A stretch of DNA of 64,000 nt from Pseudomonas sp. R28(2017) (GCF_002112505.1 NZ_NEHW01000012.1:124001-188000); one strand, 5' to 3'; shown: positions 1 to 9,041, counted from the stretch's first letter. Translations and numbers: made by a program. Notes: generated by a model not told the origin, from the letters alone.

Positions 1-994
1 AATTGAAACCATCAACGGTGACGTTCTGTGCCGGCACAGGCGGTGGGCCACTGCGCAGCACTTTTTCGATGAAGAATCGCGGGCGGGCACGCACGTCGCT
101 GTACATGCGCCCCAGGTACTCGCCCAGCAGGCCCATGCCGATGAACTGGCCACCGGTGAACACGAACAGCACGGCGAACAGCACGAACAGGCCGTTACCG
201 GCCCAGCCCGGGCCGAACGCCAGGCGCAGCACGATCAGTGCGAAGGCGAACAGCACACCGAGCGCGGCCATGCTGAAGCCGACGATGCTCAGCAGGCGCA
301 GCGGCGTGGTGGTCATGCAGGTGATCAGGTCGAACATCAGGCTGATCAGGCGCATCGGGCTGTACTTCGAATCGCCGTGTTCGCGCTCGGCGTGGGTCAC
401 CAGGATTTCGGTGGTATGGCGCGCAAAGCTGTTGGCCAGGATCGGGATGAAGGTGCTGCGCTCGCGACAGGCGAGCATGGCGTCGATCACCGTGCGCCGG
501 TAAGCGCGCAGCATGCAGCCGTAGTCGCTCATGGCCACGCCGGTGGAGCGCTTGACCGCGTAATTGATCACCTTCGACGGCCAGCGGCGCAGGGCCGAAT
601 CCTGGCGGTTGCTGCGTACCGTGCCGACCACGTCGAAGCCGCGTTCGGCTTCGGCGACCAGGCGCGGGATTTCTTCCGGCGGGTTCTGCAGGTCGGCGTC
701 GAGGGTGATCACCACGTCGCCCTTGCACTGCTCGAAACCGGCCATGATCGCCGCGTGCTGGCCGTAGTTGCGGTTGAGGATGACTGCCACGAACGGGCTG
801 TTGTCGGCCTGGGCGGCGTCTTCGAGGATTTGCGCCGAGTTGTCGCGGCTGCCGTCGTCGACCAGCACGATTTCATACGGGTGACGCAGCTGCTGGCAGG
901 CCGCGCCCGTGCGGCGCAGCAGTTCGGGCAGGCTTTCCTGCTCGTTGTAGACCGGGATGACGATGGACACGCAGTTGATTGGGTAAGGTCTCAC
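1..994 (-). CDS. arnC: ArnC, undecaprenyl-phosphate Ara4FN transferase (3' end cut by window edge)
   Basis: This is a GT2-family glycosyltransferase that transfers 4-formamido-L-arabinose from UDP to undecaprenyl phosphate at the inner membrane, on the route to L-Ara4N-modified lipid A and polymyxin resistance. The frame starts MRPYPINCVSIVIPVYNEQ, a typical GT2 start. It continues with EIVLVDDGSRDNS and the metal-binding DADLQNPPEE, and has two hydrophobic segments near the visible C-terminus followed by GEYLGRMYSDVRARP, all characteristic of ArnC. The start is a GTG at 994-992 that overlaps the arnB stop as GTGA, which implies translational coupling. About 330 residues are visible, so only the last few are missing. 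The rest of the arn operon (arnA, D, T, E, F by analogy) should lie to the left of the window. Confidence 0.93.
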   Translation of the reverse strand, partial: MRPYPINCVSIVIPVYNEQESLPELLRRTGAACQQLRHPYEIVLVDDGSRDNSAQILEDAAQADNSPFVAVILNRNYGQHAAIMAGFEQCKGDVVITLDADLQNPPEEIPRLVAEAERGFDVVGTVRSNRQDSALRRWPSKVINYAVKRSTGVAMSDYGCMLRAYRRTVIDAMLACRERSTFIPILANSFARHTTEILVTHAEREHGDSKYSPMRLISLMFDLITCMTTTPLRLLSIVGFSMAALGVLFAFALIVLRLAFGPGWAGNGLFVLFAVLFVFTGGQFIGMGLLGEYLGRMYSDVRARPRFFIEKVLRSGPPPVPAQNVTVDGFN

Positions 995-2142
995 GGGCGT
1001 TTCCCCACAACCTGTTCAATGGCGGTGACGACCCGGTCGAGGTCCTGGTCGGTCATGTCGGGGAACAATGGAATGGAGCACAGCCGTGCCGAGTTCCATT
1101 CGGTGTTCGGCAGCGAGAGCTGCGGATCACGCTGGCGGTACCAGGTGTGCAGGTGGGTGGCGATGAAGTGGATGCCAGTGCCGATGCCGCGTTCCTGCAG
1201 GCCTTTCATGAAGGCTTCGCGGTCCAGGCCACAGCGCTCGCTGTCGATGCGCAGGATGTACAGGTGCCAGGCGTGTTGCTGCGGATAGGCAGTCGGCACG
1301 GCCAAGGGCTGTACTGGCAGGCCTTCGAAGCGTTGCTGGTAGCGCGCGGCCAGCTCGGTTCGGCGGGCGTTGATCGCGTCCAGGCGCTTGAGTTGCACCA
1401 GGGCGATGGCGGCGTTGATGTCGGCGAGGTTGTACTTGAAGCCGGGCTCGATGACCTGTGCCTGGGGCTTGCGGCCGTGGGTCATGCGGTCGTAGGCATC
1501 GACACCCAGGCCGTGGAACTTGAGCATGCGCACGCGGCTGGCCAAGGCTTCGTCGTCGCTGACGAACATCGCGCCTTCGGCGCAGGTCATGTTCTTGATC
1601 GCATGGAACGAGAAGATTGCCGTGCCACGGGCACCGACAGGGCGGCCCTTGTAGCGGGTGCCGGCGGCATGGGCGGCGTCTTCGATGACGGCGATGCCAT
1701 GCTTGTCGGCAAGTGCGTACAGTGGGTCGAGGTCGAAGGCCGCGCCGGCGTAGTGCACCGGAATGATGGCCTTGGTCCGCGGGGTGATGGCCGCTTCGAT
1801 GCGTGAGGCGTCGGTCATCAGGGTGTCGCGGTCGACATCGACGAATACCGGCGTGGCACCGAGCAGGGAAATCATGTTGGCCGTGGACACCCAGGTCTGC
1901 GACGGGGTGATGACTTCGTCCCCAGGGCCTATGCCCAGTGCCAGCAAGGCGATGTGCATACCGCCTGTGGCCGAAGACAGGGCAACCGCATGGCGGCAAC
2001 CGACGTAGTGCGCAAACTGCTCTTCAAGTGCCTGGTTCTGTGGCCCGGTAGTGATCCAGCCGGAACGCAGGACGTTGGTTACAGCCGCAATTTCTTCTTC
2101 GCCCACACTCGGACGCGAGAAAGGGAGAAACGCCTCACTCAT
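991..2142 (-). CDS. arnB: ArnB, UDP-4-amino-4-deoxy-L-arabinose aminotransferase
   Basis: This 383-residue PLP-dependent DegT/DnrJ/EryC1-family aminotransferase converts UDP-Ara4O to UDP-L-Ara4N in the cytoplasm. The protein starts MSEAFLPFSRPSVGEEEI and carries GDEVITPSQTWVST, VIEDAAHAAGTRYKGRPVG and FSFHAIKNMTCAEGAM, where the lysine of HAIKN is the expected Schiff-base residue. The chosen ATG (2142) has GAGGTG just upstream. The same frame is open for 32 more codons, but that stretch is AT-rich and unlike the family. It is the first gene of the arn operon on this strand, so the promoter must lie in the gap at 2143-2626. I could not identify a PmrA or PhoP box there with confidence. Function is assigned on strong family resemblance. 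Confidence 0.95.
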   Translation of the reverse strand: MSEAFLPFSRPSVGEEEIAAVTNVLRSGWITTGPQNQALEEQFAHYVGCRHAVALSSATGGMHIALLALGIGPGDEVITPSQTWVSTANMISLLGATPVFVDVDRDTLMTDASRIEAAITPRTKAIIPVHYAGAAFDLDPLYALADKHGIAVIEDAAHAAGTRYKGRPVGARGTAIFSFHAIKNMTCAEGAMFVSDDEALASRVRMLKFHGLGVDAYDRMTHGRKPQAQVIEPGFKYNLADINAAIALVQLKRLDAINARRTELAARYQQRFEGLPVQPLAVPTAYPQQHAWHLYILRIDSERCGLDREAFMKGLQERGIGTGIHFIATHLHTWYRQRDPQLSLPNTEWNSARLCSIPLFPDMTDQDLDRVVTAIEQVVGKRP

Positions 2143-2626
2143 GAGCACCTCGGTGATACAAAATAATGACAGAACCCATTGATCTAATAGGTTCGATTGC
2201 CAGCGTAGACGCAAAATGAATGTGTGCATCAAGTGCACAGGAAAAAGCGGTGGCTATTGCTTCAAGTCAGGTTTTCTGCGGGCTTCCGCCATCCTTGCCG
2301 TTGTGATGGTCGGTGTCTTATTCAGTAAAGGTTATGCTCGTTTTTGTGAAAGAAGTATAAAAAATAGGTCGCCTTCTCATGACATTGCACACCCAGACAG
2401 CTGAGGTTCAGGTTGCTGTCGAAGTGCATGCCTTGTAATCAATTGGATATTGAAAACATCCATTCGGATGAACGTGCCAAGGTGTGCCGGTAGTTGACCG
2501 GAGAATAACCGTTACTTGCCGGTCTGCGGACGAGCAGCGGGGGAGCGCAGGCGCCAGGCAGCAACTGCACGAAGCGCAACGCGGCTTCTTTCAGCATGGA
2601 ACGCCCTTGAACTGCAACCCTGTAGA
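2143..2626. other. 484-bp intergenic region carrying the arnB promoter side
   Basis: This is the only gap longer than 300 bp in the window. Its left third (about 2150-2400) is visibly more AT-rich than the coding DNA and lies directly upstream of arnB on the minus strand, so it should hold the arn promoter. The right end is the 3' side of the small membrane-protein gene. A 62-codon open frame on the plus strand (2216-2404) contains one hydrophobic stretch but has no clear ribosome-binding site. A short CATCC/GGATG inverted repeat sits near 2458-2472. I see no convincing terminator, RNA gene or named operator. Confidence 0.5.
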
Positions 2627-3157
2627 TCAGGCGTCTTCCGGGGCCCTGCTGTGCATGACCGGCAATGGGCCGATGAACATTCGCTTGAGGCGTTCACGGC
2701 CAATGACACGCGCGAGCTCATCGATGACGCAATACATGAAGATCAACATAATCAGCAGGATCTGAATCGCCCAGAAACGCGGCCAGTTCATGGACGACCA
2801 CAGCAGGGCATTGGCATCGACAAACCCGGGCGCCTCTTTCCAGTAATCGTACAATCGCTCCAGGTAGTGAACGATCAGCGCGACCAAGGCATACATTGCG
2901 GTTTTCCATGCAACGTTCCAGATCAGCGGCTTGTCGGGAAACCGATTGATGAAGGGCAGCATGTCGGCAACGAGTACCGACTTGCCAAGGACCATGGAGG
3001 CGATCAGTACCGATGCTGAAACAGGCAGCTCGACCCCTGACCCCTTGATCATGAGTGCACGAATCAGCGCCACGATGTGCAGGATCACAAAGAAGAACAG
3101 GGTCGGGGGAAGCACCTTCATGAACTCATGTTTGATCTTTGGCATGACTGTTTTCAT
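2627..3157 (-). CDS. Small inner-membrane protein of unknown function
   Basis: This 176-residue protein starts MKTVMPKIKHEFMKVLPPTL. The ATG at 3157 has a strong AGGAGG ribosome-binding site a few bases upstream, so the extra 39 codons open in frame before it are not used. It has about four hydrophobic segments: LFFFVILHIVALI, VSASVLIASMVLG, TAMYALVALIVHYL and AIQILLIMLIFMYCVIDEL. The last is followed by a basic, probably cytoplasmic tail. No catalytic motif is recognised. It lies 86 bp downstream of an outer-membrane protein gene on the same strand and may be co-transcribed with it. The real start, good ribosome-binding site and membrane topology support a genuine gene. Function is unknown. 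Confidence 0.75.
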   Translation of the reverse strand: MKTVMPKIKHEFMKVLPPTLFFFVILHIVALIRALMIKGSGVELPVSASVLIASMVLGKSVLVADMLPFINRFPDKPLIWNVAWKTAMYALVALIVHYLERLYDYWKEAPGFVDANALLWSSMNWPRFWAIQILLIMLIFMYCVIDELARVIGRERLKRMFIGPLPVMHSRAPEDA

Positions 3158-3243
3158 CGCGGCCTCCTTGAGTGAGCGAATCACCTGGAATGACGTCAAT
3201 TCAATGGTGCTCTCGTGGCTGGCTGCTCCCGAACCCGCAACGG

Positions 3244-4149
3244 TTACCAGACATACTGCAGCCGCAGTGTCCAAGTATTCACATCCGGCGACCCGGTGCG
3301 TTCTGACACGGTGTCAGAGTAGGCCACCAGCCCCCCGAACTGCGGGGACAGCATGAAGCCCAGGCTGGCGCCCAAGAGCACGTTTTCCTGCTTGTTGTCC
3401 TGGCCATCCCCATCGATGCGGGTTTCCCCGCCGGTGCTGTAGGTGCTGTCCAGTGACACCCACAACGCCCGGTTGACCGTATAGCTGTAGTGGCCCTCGA
3501 TCGCGTACAGCGGCTTCTGCTCCAGCTTGCTGTTGCCCTGGTACTCATCGTTGTCGCCGTACAGTGAGACATAGCCGTTGATCTCCAGCCAGGTCGGCCC
3601 GATCGGCGTGCCGAAGGCGATCTCAGGCTTGACCACCCAGCGGTTGGCGCCGATGTTGATGACCCGGTCCTTGTCATAGTCGCCAGTGGGCGCAGTCAGC
3701 CACAGGGCACCACTGAAGAAGGTGTCCGGTTTCCAGTTGGCAAACTCCGCGGCGGTCAACGCCGGGGCGCCGTAGAAGTTGTGTGCGAAGACAATCTGGA
3801 TATCGCCCATGCCACCGTTGTGCTTGGTGCCGCTGAAGAACCGCCCGTTGTCGAACGAGGCCGCGACGTCGGCATACGGCTGCAGGACCTGGATCGCCGA
3901 GTTGCGCCCGTCCAGGCCGAACGAGCGGGCATAGCGGAGGATGTACAGGTCGGCATTGAGCGACAGGCCATCCAGCGGCAGCGAGGTGTCAATCGGCGTG
4001 TTGGTGTCGATCAGGCTGTAGTAGCCGAACACCATGTTCAGGTCGATGGGCGTGTTCTGCCAATCGCGGGCGTTATCGGCCAGGGCCGGCTGTACGCAAC
4101 AGGCGATCGACAAGGGCACTAGCAGGCGTGAGCAAGGGTGGGGGCTCAT
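3244..4149 (-). CDS. Outer-membrane protein of the MetA-pathway phenol-degradation (SphA-like transporter) family
   Basis: This 301-residue protein has an N-terminal signal sequence (LLVPLSIACCVQPALADNA, probable cleavage after ALA). A beta-rich body follows with alternating aromatic strands such as ALWLTAPTGDYD, WLEINGYVSLYGDNDEYQG and YAIEGHYSYTVN. It ends LRLQYVW, with the terminal aromatic residue expected of a BAM substrate. The pattern around APTGDYD and the late LGASLGFMLSPQFGGLVAYSDT match the Phenol_MetA_deg family of putative outer-membrane channels. A GGAGCC element precedes the ATG. It is divergent from the octaheme cytochrome gene, with about 126 bp between starts, and may share regulation with it. 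The substrate is unknown. Confidence 0.8.
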   Translation of the reverse strand: MSPHPCSRLLVPLSIACCVQPALADNARDWQNTPIDLNMVFGYYSLIDTNTPIDTSLPLDGLSLNADLYILRYARSFGLDGRNSAIQVLQPYADVAASFDNGRFFSGTKHNGGMGDIQIVFAHNFYGAPALTAAEFANWKPDTFFSGALWLTAPTGDYDKDRVINIGANRWVVKPEIAFGTPIGPTWLEINGYVSLYGDNDEYQGNSKLEQKPLYAIEGHYSYTVNRALWVSLDSTYSTGGETRIDGDGQDNKQENVLLGASLGFMLSPQFGGLVAYSDTVSERTGSPDVNTWTLRLQYVW

Positions 4150-4275
4150 GGTGGCTCCATGCGCAGGTTGTTCATCAGTGATAGCTCATGTTCGCAGCGT
4201 GTCCCGATAAATTTGCTAGCCTCAGATCCGCAAGGGTCCGGTACAGGGCCTATGGAACCGGCCGTGGAGCATGGA

Positions 4276-6555
4276 ATGGGGAAGCCGATCAGAGGCGTTG
4301 TCCGTGGGCTGCTGGGCGCCGTGCTGCTGGCGTGGCTGGGGAGCGCGGCGGCAAACCGCCCGCCGGCCCAGGCGCAACCCGCCGAGGGCTATGTCGCTGC
4401 GCAAACCTGCCTCGGTTGCCATGCCGACCAGGCCAGGCAATGGAAAGACTCCGACCACGGCTGGGCCATGCGCGATGCCACGCCGGCCAACGTGCTGGGC
4501 AACTTCAGTGACGCCCGCTTCGATGAAGCCGGGGTGACGGCGCGTTTCTTCCGCAGGGGGCAGGGTTTTTTCGTCAACCTGGAGGGCGAGGACGGAAAAC
4601 CGGCCGACTTTCAGGTGCGCCGGACCTTTGGTCATTATCCGCTGCAGCAGTATCTCGTCGACTTGCCGCGCGGGCGCCTTCAGGCGCTGACCATCGCCTG
4701 GGACAGCCGGCCCAAGGGCGAGGGCGGACAACGCTGGTTCTCGCTGTACCCCGGGCAGCGCTTTGCCCCTGACGACCCGCTGCACTGGACCGGCCGCTAC
4801 CAGAACTGGAACGGCATGTGCGCCGACTGCCATTCGACCCGCCTGCTGAAGAACTACAACGACCGCGACGACAGCTACGCCTCGACCTGGCAGGAGCAGA
4901 ACGTCGGCTGCCAGAGTTGCCATGGCCCGGGCAAGGCGCACGTCGACTGGGCCAAAGCGGGCAAAACCGGCGAGAACAACGGCCTGGCCGTGGACTACAA
5001 GGCGCTGGGCAGCCAGGGCCTGGTCGAGCAGTGTGCGTACTGCCACAGCCGGCGCCAGACCCTCGGCGTCGGTATGCTGCCGGGGCATCCGCAGCTGGAT
5101 CAGAGCCTGCCGGCGACCCTGCGCACCGGCCTGTACCACGCCGATGGCCAGATCGACGGCGAAGTGTATGAGTACGGCTCGTTCACCCAAAGCAAGATGT
5201 ACGCCGCCGGCGTCGGTTGCACCGACTGCCACAATCCGCACACCGCCAAGGTGAAGATCGAGGGCAACGGCCTGTGCCTGCAATGCCACAACAGCCAGCC
5301 ACCACTGGCGCGCTTTCCCAGCCTGCAGGCCAAGGACTACGACAGTGAAGCGCACCATCACCACCCAGCCGGCTCGCCGGGGGCGCAGTGCGTCAGTTGT
5401 CACATGCCGACCAAGACCTACATGGTGGTCGACCCGCGCCGTGATCACAGCTTGCGCATCCCGCGCCCGGACCTTGCGGGCAAGACCGCCAGCCCCGACG
5501 CCTGCACCACTTGCCACCAGGACCGTCAGCCGCAATGGGCGGCGGCCGCCATCGACGGCTGGTTCGGTGCGCGCAAGCGACCGGCGCACTACGGCGAGAA
5601 CTTCCAGGCGGTGCGCAGCGGCCACGGCATCGCCCTGAGCGAGTTGAACGCGGTCCTTGCCGACAAGGGCAAGCCGGCGATCGTGCGCGCCACCGCCGCG
5701 CAGCAGATGGCCGAACTGGGCACGCGGTCGGTAATCAGCCTGGGCTGGGCCTTGAAGGACAACAGCCCGCTGGTGCGTGCCTATGCGGTAGCCGGGTTCG
5801 CCAGTGTGCCGCCCGAACAACGCCTGCAACCGTTGTTGCCGCTGCTCGAGGATCCCGCCCTGACGGTGCGCGACGAAGCGGTGCGTGTGCTGGCCGGGGT
5901 GCCCGCTGCACAGGTGCCGGAGCAGGCCCGTGATGCGTTTGCCACGATGCTGGCCGATTACGAGCGCCGCCTGCGCGGTAACGCCGACCTGCCGGGCGGG
6001 CGCCTGAACCTGGCGGTGCTGCTCAGCCGCCAGGGCCGTGACGCCGAGGCCATGGGCGAGTACCGCCAGGCTTTACGGTTCGATCCGTACTTCGTACCGG
6101 CGCGGGTCAACCTGGTGACGCTCGCCAGTGCCGCGCAACAGTTCGATGAGGCCGAGCAGGTACTGCGCGAGGGCGTGGCGCTCGACAAGATGCCCGCCAG
6201 CGACCACGGCAACCTGGCCTACATGCTGGCCTTGCTGCTGGTCGAACGCGGCCAGCAGGACGAAGCGCTGCAATGGATGGAGCGCGCGGCCGTGGCACTG
6301 CCGGGCAATACACGGATTCGCTACAACCAAGGGCTGTTGCTGGCGCGGCTGGAGCGCCGCGACGAGGCCATCGCCGCGCTGCGCAGCGGCCTGGAACAGT
6401 CGCCCGACGACCCGGACCTGCTTTATTCGTTGATCTACCTGCATGCCCTGGCCGGTGAGCGCGCCGACGCCTTTGGCTACGTCAAGCGGCTGCGCCAGGC
6501 GGCGCCCGACGACCCGCGGTTACAGGCGATTGAACCGTACTGGCAAAAACCCTGA
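4276..6555 (+). CDS. Secreted octaheme c-type cytochrome fused to HEAT and TPR repeats
   Basis: The 759-residue protein begins with a signal peptide (MGKPIRGVVRGLLGAVLL followed by AWLGSAAA), so it should be periplasmic. It contains exactly eight CXXCH haem-attachment motifs, the first at residue 45: CLGCH, CADCH, CQSCH, CAYCH, CTDCH, CLQCH, CVSCH and CTTCH, encoded between about 4408 and 5517. After the last haem comes a HEAT-like stretch (near SPLVRAYAVAGFASVPPE), then at least four TPR-like helices to the C-terminus. The ATG at 4276 is preceded by GGAG at six bases. An in-frame ATG at 4252 and longer open frame are possible but would spoil the signal peptide. Known relatives are annotated only as multihaem TPR cytochromes. 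An electron-transfer or oxidoreductase role is inferred; the partner is not known. Confidence 0.88.
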   Translation: MGKPIRGVVRGLLGAVLLAWLGSAAANRPPAQAQPAEGYVAAQTCLGCHADQARQWKDSDHGWAMRDATPANVLGNFSDARFDEAGVTARFFRRGQGFFVNLEGEDGKPADFQVRRTFGHYPLQQYLVDLPRGRLQALTIAWDSRPKGEGGQRWFSLYPGQRFAPDDPLHWTGRYQNWNGMCADCHSTRLLKNYNDRDDSYASTWQEQNVGCQSCHGPGKAHVDWAKAGKTGENNGLAVDYKALGSQGLVEQCAYCHSRRQTLGVGMLPGHPQLDQSLPATLRTGLYHADGQIDGEVYEYGSFTQSKMYAAGVGCTDCHNPHTAKVKIEGNGLCLQCHNSQPPLARFPSLQAKDYDSEAHHHHPAGSPGAQCVSCHMPTKTYMVVDPRRDHSLRIPRPDLAGKTASPDACTTCHQDRQPQWAAAAIDGWFGARKRPAHYGENFQAVRSGHGIALSELNAVLADKGKPAIVRATAAQQMAELGTRSVISLGWALKDNSPLVRAYAVAGFASVPPEQRLQPLLPLLEDPALTVRDEAVRVLAGVPAAQVPEQARDAFATMLADYERRLRGNADLPGGRLNLAVLLSRQGRDAEAMGEYRQALRFDPYFVPARVNLVTLASAAQQFDEAEQVLREGVALDKMPASDHGNLAYMLALLLVERGQQDEALQWMERAAVALPGNTRIRYNQGLLLARLERRDEAIAALRSGLEQSPDDPDLLYSLIYLHALAGERADAFGYVKRLRQAAPDDPRLQAIEPYWQKP

Positions 6556-6618
6556 GCTGGCGAAGCCATCAGGCGCTGCTAGATTTAGCCCATACCAAGG
6601 CGACCAGGGAGCCAGAGC

Positions 6619-7593
6619 GTGAGCATACGCGAGGAAATTGCGGCGCTGGAGGCGCGTGTCGCCGAGCAGGTCCTGGGGCAGGCCGAGACCATTCGGCATG
6701 TGCTGCTGGGCCTGTTGGCCAACGGCCACGTCCTGCTCGAAAGCTTGCCGGGGCTGGCCAAGACCCGCACGGTCAAGGCCCTGGCCACGCACCTGGACGC
6801 CAAGATGCGGCGTATCCAGTTCACCCCGGACCTGCTGCCCTCGGACATCACCGGCGGCGAGATCCTGCAGCAGACCAGCGACGGTAACCAGATCAGGTTC
6901 CAGCCCGGCCCGCTGTTCGGCAATGTGATCCTGGCCGACGAGATCAACCGGGCCCCGGCCAAGGTCCAGGCGGCGCTGCTTGAAGCCATGGAAGAGCGGC
7001 AGATCACCGTGGCCGGGCAGAGTTACGCCATGCCGGCACTGTTCATGGTGATGGCGACACAGAACCCGATAGAGCAAGAAGGCACCTATCCGCTGCCCGA
7101 AGCGCAGATGGACCGCTTCCTGATGAAGTTGCAGCTGGATTATCCCAAGGTCGAGGATGAAGCCTTGGTATTGCGCCTGGTGCGCAATGAAGAAGCCCAA
7201 GGCCGCGTGGGCACGCAAACCCCTGAGCAACTGGCGCAGGAGGTGGTGTTCGCTGCTCGCGCCGAAATTGCGCAAGTGCATGTGGCCGAGACGATCGATC
7301 GCTACCTGGTCGGCCTGGTCAATGCCACCCGGCACCCGGCCGACTACGATGACGACCTGGCGCGCTGGATCCGCATCGGCGCCAGCCCGCGTGGCGGCAT
7401 CAGCCTGGACCGGGTGGCACGCGCCCATGCCTGGCTGGCCGGCAACGCCTTCGTCACCCCGGACGATGTGCGTGCGGTCGCCCACCCGGTGCTGCGCCAT
7501 CGCTTGCAGCTCAGCTATGACGCGGTCGCTGAAGCCGTTACCGCCGACCAGGTGATCGACCGCCTGCTCGATCGCGTGGCGATCCCGGCCTGA
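6619..7593 (+). CDS. MoxR-family AAA+ ATPase
   Basis: This 324-residue protein starts at GTG with AGGGAG upstream. It has a MoxR-type Walker A (SLPGLAKT, replacing the usual GVPGLGKT), the FTPDLLPSDITGGEI block, Walker B/sensor residues in NVILADEINRAPAKVQAALLE, the MATQNPIEQEGTYPLPEAQ motif and a C-terminal lid domain. MoxR ATPases work with VWA-domain proteins as chaperones that assemble or activate protein complexes. The next five genes (DUF58, DUF4381, VWA, VWA-TPR, BatD) are the standard partners and are packed with overlapping or near-abutting ends, so this is the first gene of that operon. The client complex is unknown. Confidence 0.93.
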   Translation: MSIREEIAALEARVAEQVLGQAETIRHVLLGLLANGHVLLESLPGLAKTRTVKALATHLDAKMRRIQFTPDLLPSDITGGEILQQTSDGNQIRFQPGPLFGNVILADEINRAPAKVQAALLEAMEERQITVAGQSYAMPALFMVMATQNPIEQEGTYPLPEAQMDRFLMKLQLDYPKVEDEALVLRLVRNEEAQGRVGTQTPEQLAQEVVFAARAEIAQVHVAETIDRYLVGLVNATRHPADYDDDLARWIRIGASPRGGISLDRVARAHAWLAGNAFVTPDDVRAVAHPVLRHRLQLSYDAVAEAVTADQVIDRLLDRVAIPA

Positions 7594-7596
7594 GCC

Positions 7597-8538
7597 ATGG
7601 CCCCGACCGCCGACGGTTTCGTCTACGCCTCGCTTGCACAGCTGATGGCGTTGGAGCAGCGCATCGGCGCGCTCAGCTTCGTCGCTCGCCAGCCGCTGTC
7701 CAGCATCCTGGCCGGCGGCCATGCCTCGCGCCTGCGAGGGCGCGGGCTGAGCTTCGACGAACTGCGCCGCTACCAGCCGGGTGATGACCTGCGCCACCTC
7801 GATTGGCGCGCCTCGCTGCGGTTCGGCAAGCCGTTCGTGCGCACTTTTACCGAGGAGCGGGATCGCCCGACCTGGCTGCTGGTGGACCAGCGCATGAGCA
7901 TGTTCTTCGGCTCGCAGCGCAGCTTCAAATCGGTGGTGGCAGCGGAACTGGCGGCCATCTCGGCGTGGATGGCCTTGCGCGCGGGTGACCGGGTGGGCGG
8001 GCTGGTGTTCGATGACCAGCAGGTCCGCCAGGTGCGCCCCTTGCGCAGCCGCGCCCGGGTGGAAGCGCTGTGCGCGGCCATTGTCGGCAGCAACCAGGCC
8101 TTGTCCGCCACCGGCCCCGACACCGAGAACGAGCGGCAGCTGGACACCGCCTTGCGCCAATGCATCGCCCTGACCGGGCATGATGCGCTGGTGTGCATCA
8201 TCAGTGACTTTGCCGGGGTATCGACGCACACCTTGCAGTTGCTGCGTCAGCTCAGCGCGCACAACGATGTGATCGCCATGCAGGTCTACGACCCACTGGC
8301 CCTGAGTTTGCCGGCACAGGGCCGGCTCACCGTGACCCAGGGCGAACTGCAGGTGGAGATGCAGATCGATCGTCGCCAGGTCAGCCGCCCCCTGGGGGCG
8401 TACCTCAGCGGGCGCTTGCAGGAGGTGGCAGACCTGCTGCGGCGCAGCCAGATTCCGCTGCTGATGATCAGTACCGCCGAAGAGCCGCTGGTGCAGTTGC
8501 GCCGTGAACTGGGGCGACTGCCCGGTGGCAGCCGGTGA
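7597..8538 (+). CDS. DUF58 domain protein of the MoxR/VWA operon
   Basis: The 313-residue protein carries the DUF58 signature (LRRYQPGDDLRHLDWRASLR) around residues 50-70, followed by a VWA-like fold with WLLVDQRMSMFFGS and DALVCIISDFAG. It starts 3 bp after the moxR stop, and its own stop TGA overlaps the GTG of the following gene, so translation is coupled. DUF58 proteins accompany MoxR ATPases in Bat-type operons and probably act as the cytoplasmic VWA-like adaptor. No signal peptide is visible. Function beyond partnership with MoxR is not established here. Confidence 0.9.
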   Translation: MAPTADGFVYASLAQLMALEQRIGALSFVARQPLSSILAGGHASRLRGRGLSFDELRRYQPGDDLRHLDWRASLRFGKPFVRTFTEERDRPTWLLVDQRMSMFFGSQRSFKSVVAAELAAISAWMALRAGDRVGGLVFDDQQVRQVRPLRSRARVEALCAAIVGSNQALSATGPDTENERQLDTALRQCIALTGHDALVCIISDFAGVSTHTLQLLRQLSAHNDVIAMQVYDPLALSLPAQGRLTVTQGELQVEMQIDRRQVSRPLGAYLSGRLQEVADLLRRSQIPLLMISTAEEPLVQLRRELGRLPGGSR

Positions 8539-9041
8539 GCGCGCCAGTGGTGCCGGATATCGCCCAGCTGCAGGAACTGCCGCTGGCGGTACCGCCGTTC
8601 AGTTATGTGCCGCAGACCTGGGGTTGGTGGGTGCTGCTTGCTGTACTGCTGCTGGCCGGCGTGGCCTGGGCGCTGCGCCGCCGTTGGCGTTGGCAGCGGG
8701 AGCGCTACCGGCGCGAAGCACTGGCTTGCTGCGCCCAACTGGCACAAGGGGCAAACGAGCCGCAGCAGCGATTACAGGCGCTGCGTGAGTTGCCGGTGTT
8801 GCTCAAGCGGGTTGGGCTGTCGATGCCCGATGCGCCGCCCGTGGCCACACTGGCAGGCGAGCAATGGCAGGCTTTTCTGGTGGCGCGTGCAAAGGCGCCG
8901 TTACCCGCGGATTTCGCGGCCCGCCTGCACGCGCTGAGCTATGCCCCGGCCAGTGACCTGCTGGCCATCCCGCAGTCGGAGGTCAACGACTTGTTCGCCC
9001 TGAGCCGGCAATGGATCGAGACCCATCATGTGGCAGTTTGA
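8535..9041 (+). CDS. DUF4381 single-pass membrane protein
   Basis: The 168-residue protein starts at a GTG sharing four bases (GTGA) with the stop of the DUF58 gene. It has the pattern LPLAVPPFSYVPQTWGWW, then one transmembrane segment (VLLAVLLLAGVAWALRRRW), then a cytoplasmic helical domain. This is the layout of DUF4381 proteins found between DUF58 and VWA genes in MoxR operons. Its 3' end overlaps the next VWA gene by 14 bp. The role is presumed to be a membrane-tethered component of the VWA complex. Confidence 0.88.
   Translation: MSAPVVPDIAQLQELPLAVPPFSYVPQTWGWWVLLAVLLLAGVAWALRRRWRWQRERYRREALACCAQLAQGANEPQQRLQALRELPVLLKRVGLSMPDAPPVATLAGEQWQAFLVARAKAPLPADFAARLHALSYAPASDLLAIPQSEVNDLFALSRQWIETHHVAV

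Noticed and set aside
2216..2404. 62-codon plus-strand frame with a hydrophobic stretch in the arnB upstream gap
   Set aside because: No convincing ribosome-binding site, it lies in AT-rich promoter DNA, and no family is recognised. It remains possible but is not supported.
2458..2472. CATCC/GGATG short inverted repeat
   Set aside because: Only five base pairs, with no T-tract; too weak to call a terminator or operator.
4222..5829. 535-codon minus-strand frame opposite the octaheme cytochrome
   Set aside because: The plus-strand frame has eight CXXCH motifs and a signal peptide. The antisense frame has no recognisable domain and arises from high-GC third positions.
6520..8262. 580-codon minus-strand frame opposite moxR and the DUF58 gene
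   Set aside because: It spans two clearly real genes and has a compositionally biased translation with no motifs.
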